Part shown: positions 62,502 through 64,000 of the stretch, in pieces
Numbering within the stretch: position 1 is the stretch's first letter
Layout: each line of letters opens with the position of its first letter
NCBI GenBank assembly: GCA_029688995.1
Contig: JARULA010000002.1
Location: 1 to 64,000 of the forward strand
Reading direction: 5' to 3'
DNA: 64,000 nt
Origin: Marinilabiliaceae bacterium ANBcel2
Lineage (GTDB): Bacteria > Bacteroidota > Bacteroidia > Bacteroidales > Marinilabiliaceae
Translations under genes and position numbers: made by a program
Notes under the pieces: generated by a model
Told to the model about the DNA's origin: nothing
The model's database searches: none
The model's input: the letters and a program-made list of their open reading frames with translations, nothing else

Positions 62502-64000
62502 TTATGGTGTGATAGATAATTTTGATACAATACGCTCTCCATTTTCTGTAATAACTTTTACAATGTAGTAACCCGGCTCCCAGTTAGATGAGGTTACAGT
62601 TACATTATTACTTTGTGAATAATTCGCTCTATAAATTAGCTGTCCGGATAAACTATATACTTTAATGGCAGATATATTATTATCAACACTTATATTAAAA
62701 TATTCATTTGCCGGATTGGGAAAAATATCAACACTTGACATAGTTGTCACATCAATGTTAGTCGATTTATCAATCGAAAAATAGATATGATCAAAAATAT
62801 AACCTTTCGAAGGAGAACCGGATGATGCTGCAAAAAGATTCTCCACATTGGTCAAATCAAAACTTCCTCCAACAAAATCTGAAAGGGGGACACTTACAAA
62901 ATGCCATTCACCATCGCGTTCTACTTCATAGGGGTCAGAACCGGCAGAGAATTCAATAATAGCTTCATTTGAAGAAAAGTCACTCATTAACACAGAAAAA
63001 TTATCATTAAATTCTGTAGGTATTTTTATGGCAAAATTTAAATAGCCATCAACAAAATGAGATAAATCTACTCCCTCACTTGAAGCGATGCCAAAGCCAC
63101 TCCAACCATCATCGGGTGAGGAGTAAGCAAGCACTTCGTCTCCTTCATAAGGAGTTACATCTGTCATTTCTTCAAGATTATTCCATAAATAAATATGGCC
63201 TGTTGCATCATCTATTTCAAACTTTTGTGATATAAAATGATCCTCGGTGAAAACACCGTAGTAATCACTATCTATTACCCCTGATGAACCGTTATCATCG
63301 TCATTCCCATTGCCATTAGAGACTCCTACAGCAGGATTGTCAGGCTGATTGGCATCAACAGTATAAATTATATCATCAAAAGCAATAGCAGAAACAGAGC
63401 TACCCGAGGCTGCAAAAGGGATTCCAACAGCAGATAAATCAATATCAACATCATTCAAAGGAACAACTATACGATGCCATTCACCATCTCGAATCAATCC
63501 ATAGGGGTCATCACCATAATTAAAAGGAATAATGCCGACACTTTCTCCAGCACCATGTATCTCGATATTAAAATCTTCCTGAGATGTTGTTTTAACAGAA
63601 AAAGCAATTGTGCCATTTTCAAAATGAGTTAGATCATGAGCCTCATCATTATGAATTCCAAAACCCCACCAACCAGGGCCATCAACCGAAGTATAAGATA
63701 TAACCTCATACCCATCATAAGGATCACTATCAATAAACTGCAAGGTGTTTTCCCAAATATAAATATGACCTGTCACATCATCTATAGATAAATATTGAGA
63801 AATGTTTGGATTTTCGGTGAAAACACCGTAATAATCGGCAACTATACTATTATCGGGCATTTCAATAGCATCATCTCTATCCGTATTGAGATTGGGATTT
63901 TCCACTCCCTCCCCTGAAACAGAGTAATAAATATCATCCACTAAAATATTGGTAATAGATCCGCTGCTACTCCCTAACATAAAAAGATTTTCAACCCTGG
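62502..64000 (-). CDS. T9SS-secreted protein with repeated beta-rich modules (partial)
   Basis: The frame is open to the right edge, so the N-terminus is missing. An ATG at 63980 is internal: the codons before it (RVENLF) match the end of the later module. Two modules of about 165 residues lie at 63836-63354 and 63266-62769, with a 190-residue period. Each starts DYYGVFTE, has GHIYLWNN- or GHIYIWEN-type strands, a DLSHF/DLTHF segment and DGEWH, and ends before (F)DHIYFSID/FDDIIYTVD. Low-complexity Asn/Gly/Asp linkers join them. The C-terminus (about 62729-62505) is a type IX sorting domain starting IFPNPANEYFNIS. The modules resemble galactose-binding-like carbohydrate domains, so a polysaccharide-degrading enzyme upstream is plausible but unproven. 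Confidence 0.85.
   Translation of the reverse strand, partial: RVENLFMLGSSSGSITNILVDDIYYSVSGEGVENPNLNTDRDDAIEMPDNSIVADYYGVFTENPNISQYLSIDDVTGHIYIWENTLQFIDSDPYDGYEVISYTSVDGPGWWGFGIHNDEAHDLTHFENGTIAFSVKTTSQEDFNIEIHGAGESVGIIPFNYGDDPYGLIRDGEWHRIVVPLNDVDIDLSAVGIPFAASGSSVSAIAFDDIIYTVDANQPDNPAVGVSNGNGNDDDNGSSGVIDSDYYGVFTEDHFISQKFEIDDATGHIYLWNNLEEMTDVTPYEGDEVLAYSSPDDGWSGFGIASSEGVDLSHFVDGYLNFAIKIPTEFNDNFSVLMSDFSSNEAIIEFSAGSDPYEVERDGEWHFVSVPLSDFVGGSFDLTNVENLFAASSGSPSKGYIFDHIYFSIDKSTNIDVTTMSSVDIFPNPANEYFNISVDNNISAIKVYSLSGQLIYRANYSQSNNVTVTSSNWEPGYYIVKVITENGERIVSKLSITP

Noticed and set aside
1-64000. CRISPR array, prophage, insertion sequence or defence operon
   Set aside because: No spaced direct repeats, cas genes, transposase, integrase, capsid genes or restriction enzymes were seen on either strand.

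Overview
The window looks like ordinary chromosome of a Bacteroidota bacterium, probably of the Bacteroidales/Marinilabiliales type. The DNA is AT-rich and most starts lack a Shine-Dalgarno sequence. Several promoters fit the Bacteroidota RpoD consensus: TTG, then 19-21 nt, then TAnnTTTG. Other signs are CarboxypepD-reg-type TonB-dependent receptors, a three-gene B-type succinate dehydrogenase/fumarate reductase, a type IX secretion C-terminal domain and lamin-tail surface proteins. The genus cannot be named from the sequence alone.

Layout. 1-11 kb: tRNA-Ala(GGC), a TonB protein, hflX convergent with an asd-fhs pair, a lamin-tail surface protein, and the operon sppA-lpxK-purine nucleoside phosphorylase. 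11-18 kb: folK; the ribosomal operon rplM-rpsI-rpsB-tsf, with a potentially structured leader; a 3-methyladenine glycosylase with a YqaA-type membrane protein; a CAP-domain protein and an MFS carrier. 18-23 kb: sdhC-sdhA-sdhB with its own promoter and terminator, a PAP2 phosphatase and trpS. 23-30 kb: a TPR-LytS sensor kinase divergent from dusB; rbfA, a methyltransferase and a LolC/E-type permease; an OFA-type MFS carrier. 30-38 kb: a methyltransferase, an M3 peptidase lipoprotein, an NAD(P)-binding protein, and a His-rich small membrane protein followed by a ZnuD-like TonB-dependent receptor, a likely metal-uptake pair. 37-50 kb: DUF177-rpmF and fabH; rsgA with a sensor kinase; a three-PAS sensor kinase; dxs divergent from a radical SAM/SPASM protein; a CvrA/NhaP2-type antiporter; glyS divergent from nadB. 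51-57 kb: a complete RND efflux triad (adaptor, permease, TolC). 57-64 kb: a frameshifted outer-membrane barrel gene, a DPP-IV-like S9 peptidase, about 0.8 kb of non-coding DNA rich in inverted repeats beside tRNA-Arg(CCU), a secreted cupin, and the 3' end of a repetitive type IX-secreted protein that runs off the right edge.

Most genes are housekeeping: one-carbon, isoprenoid, NAD, fatty-acid, lipid A, translation and respiration. I found no CRISPR array, intact insertion sequence, prophage or defence island. The parts most worth a second look are the frameshifted barrel gene, the rplM leader, the His-rich protein/receptor pair with an inverted repeat upstream, and the non-coding region next to tRNA-Arg. 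Start codons were moved inward wherever the longest open frame began at TTG/GTG just before an ATG, or ran across a divergent neighbour.
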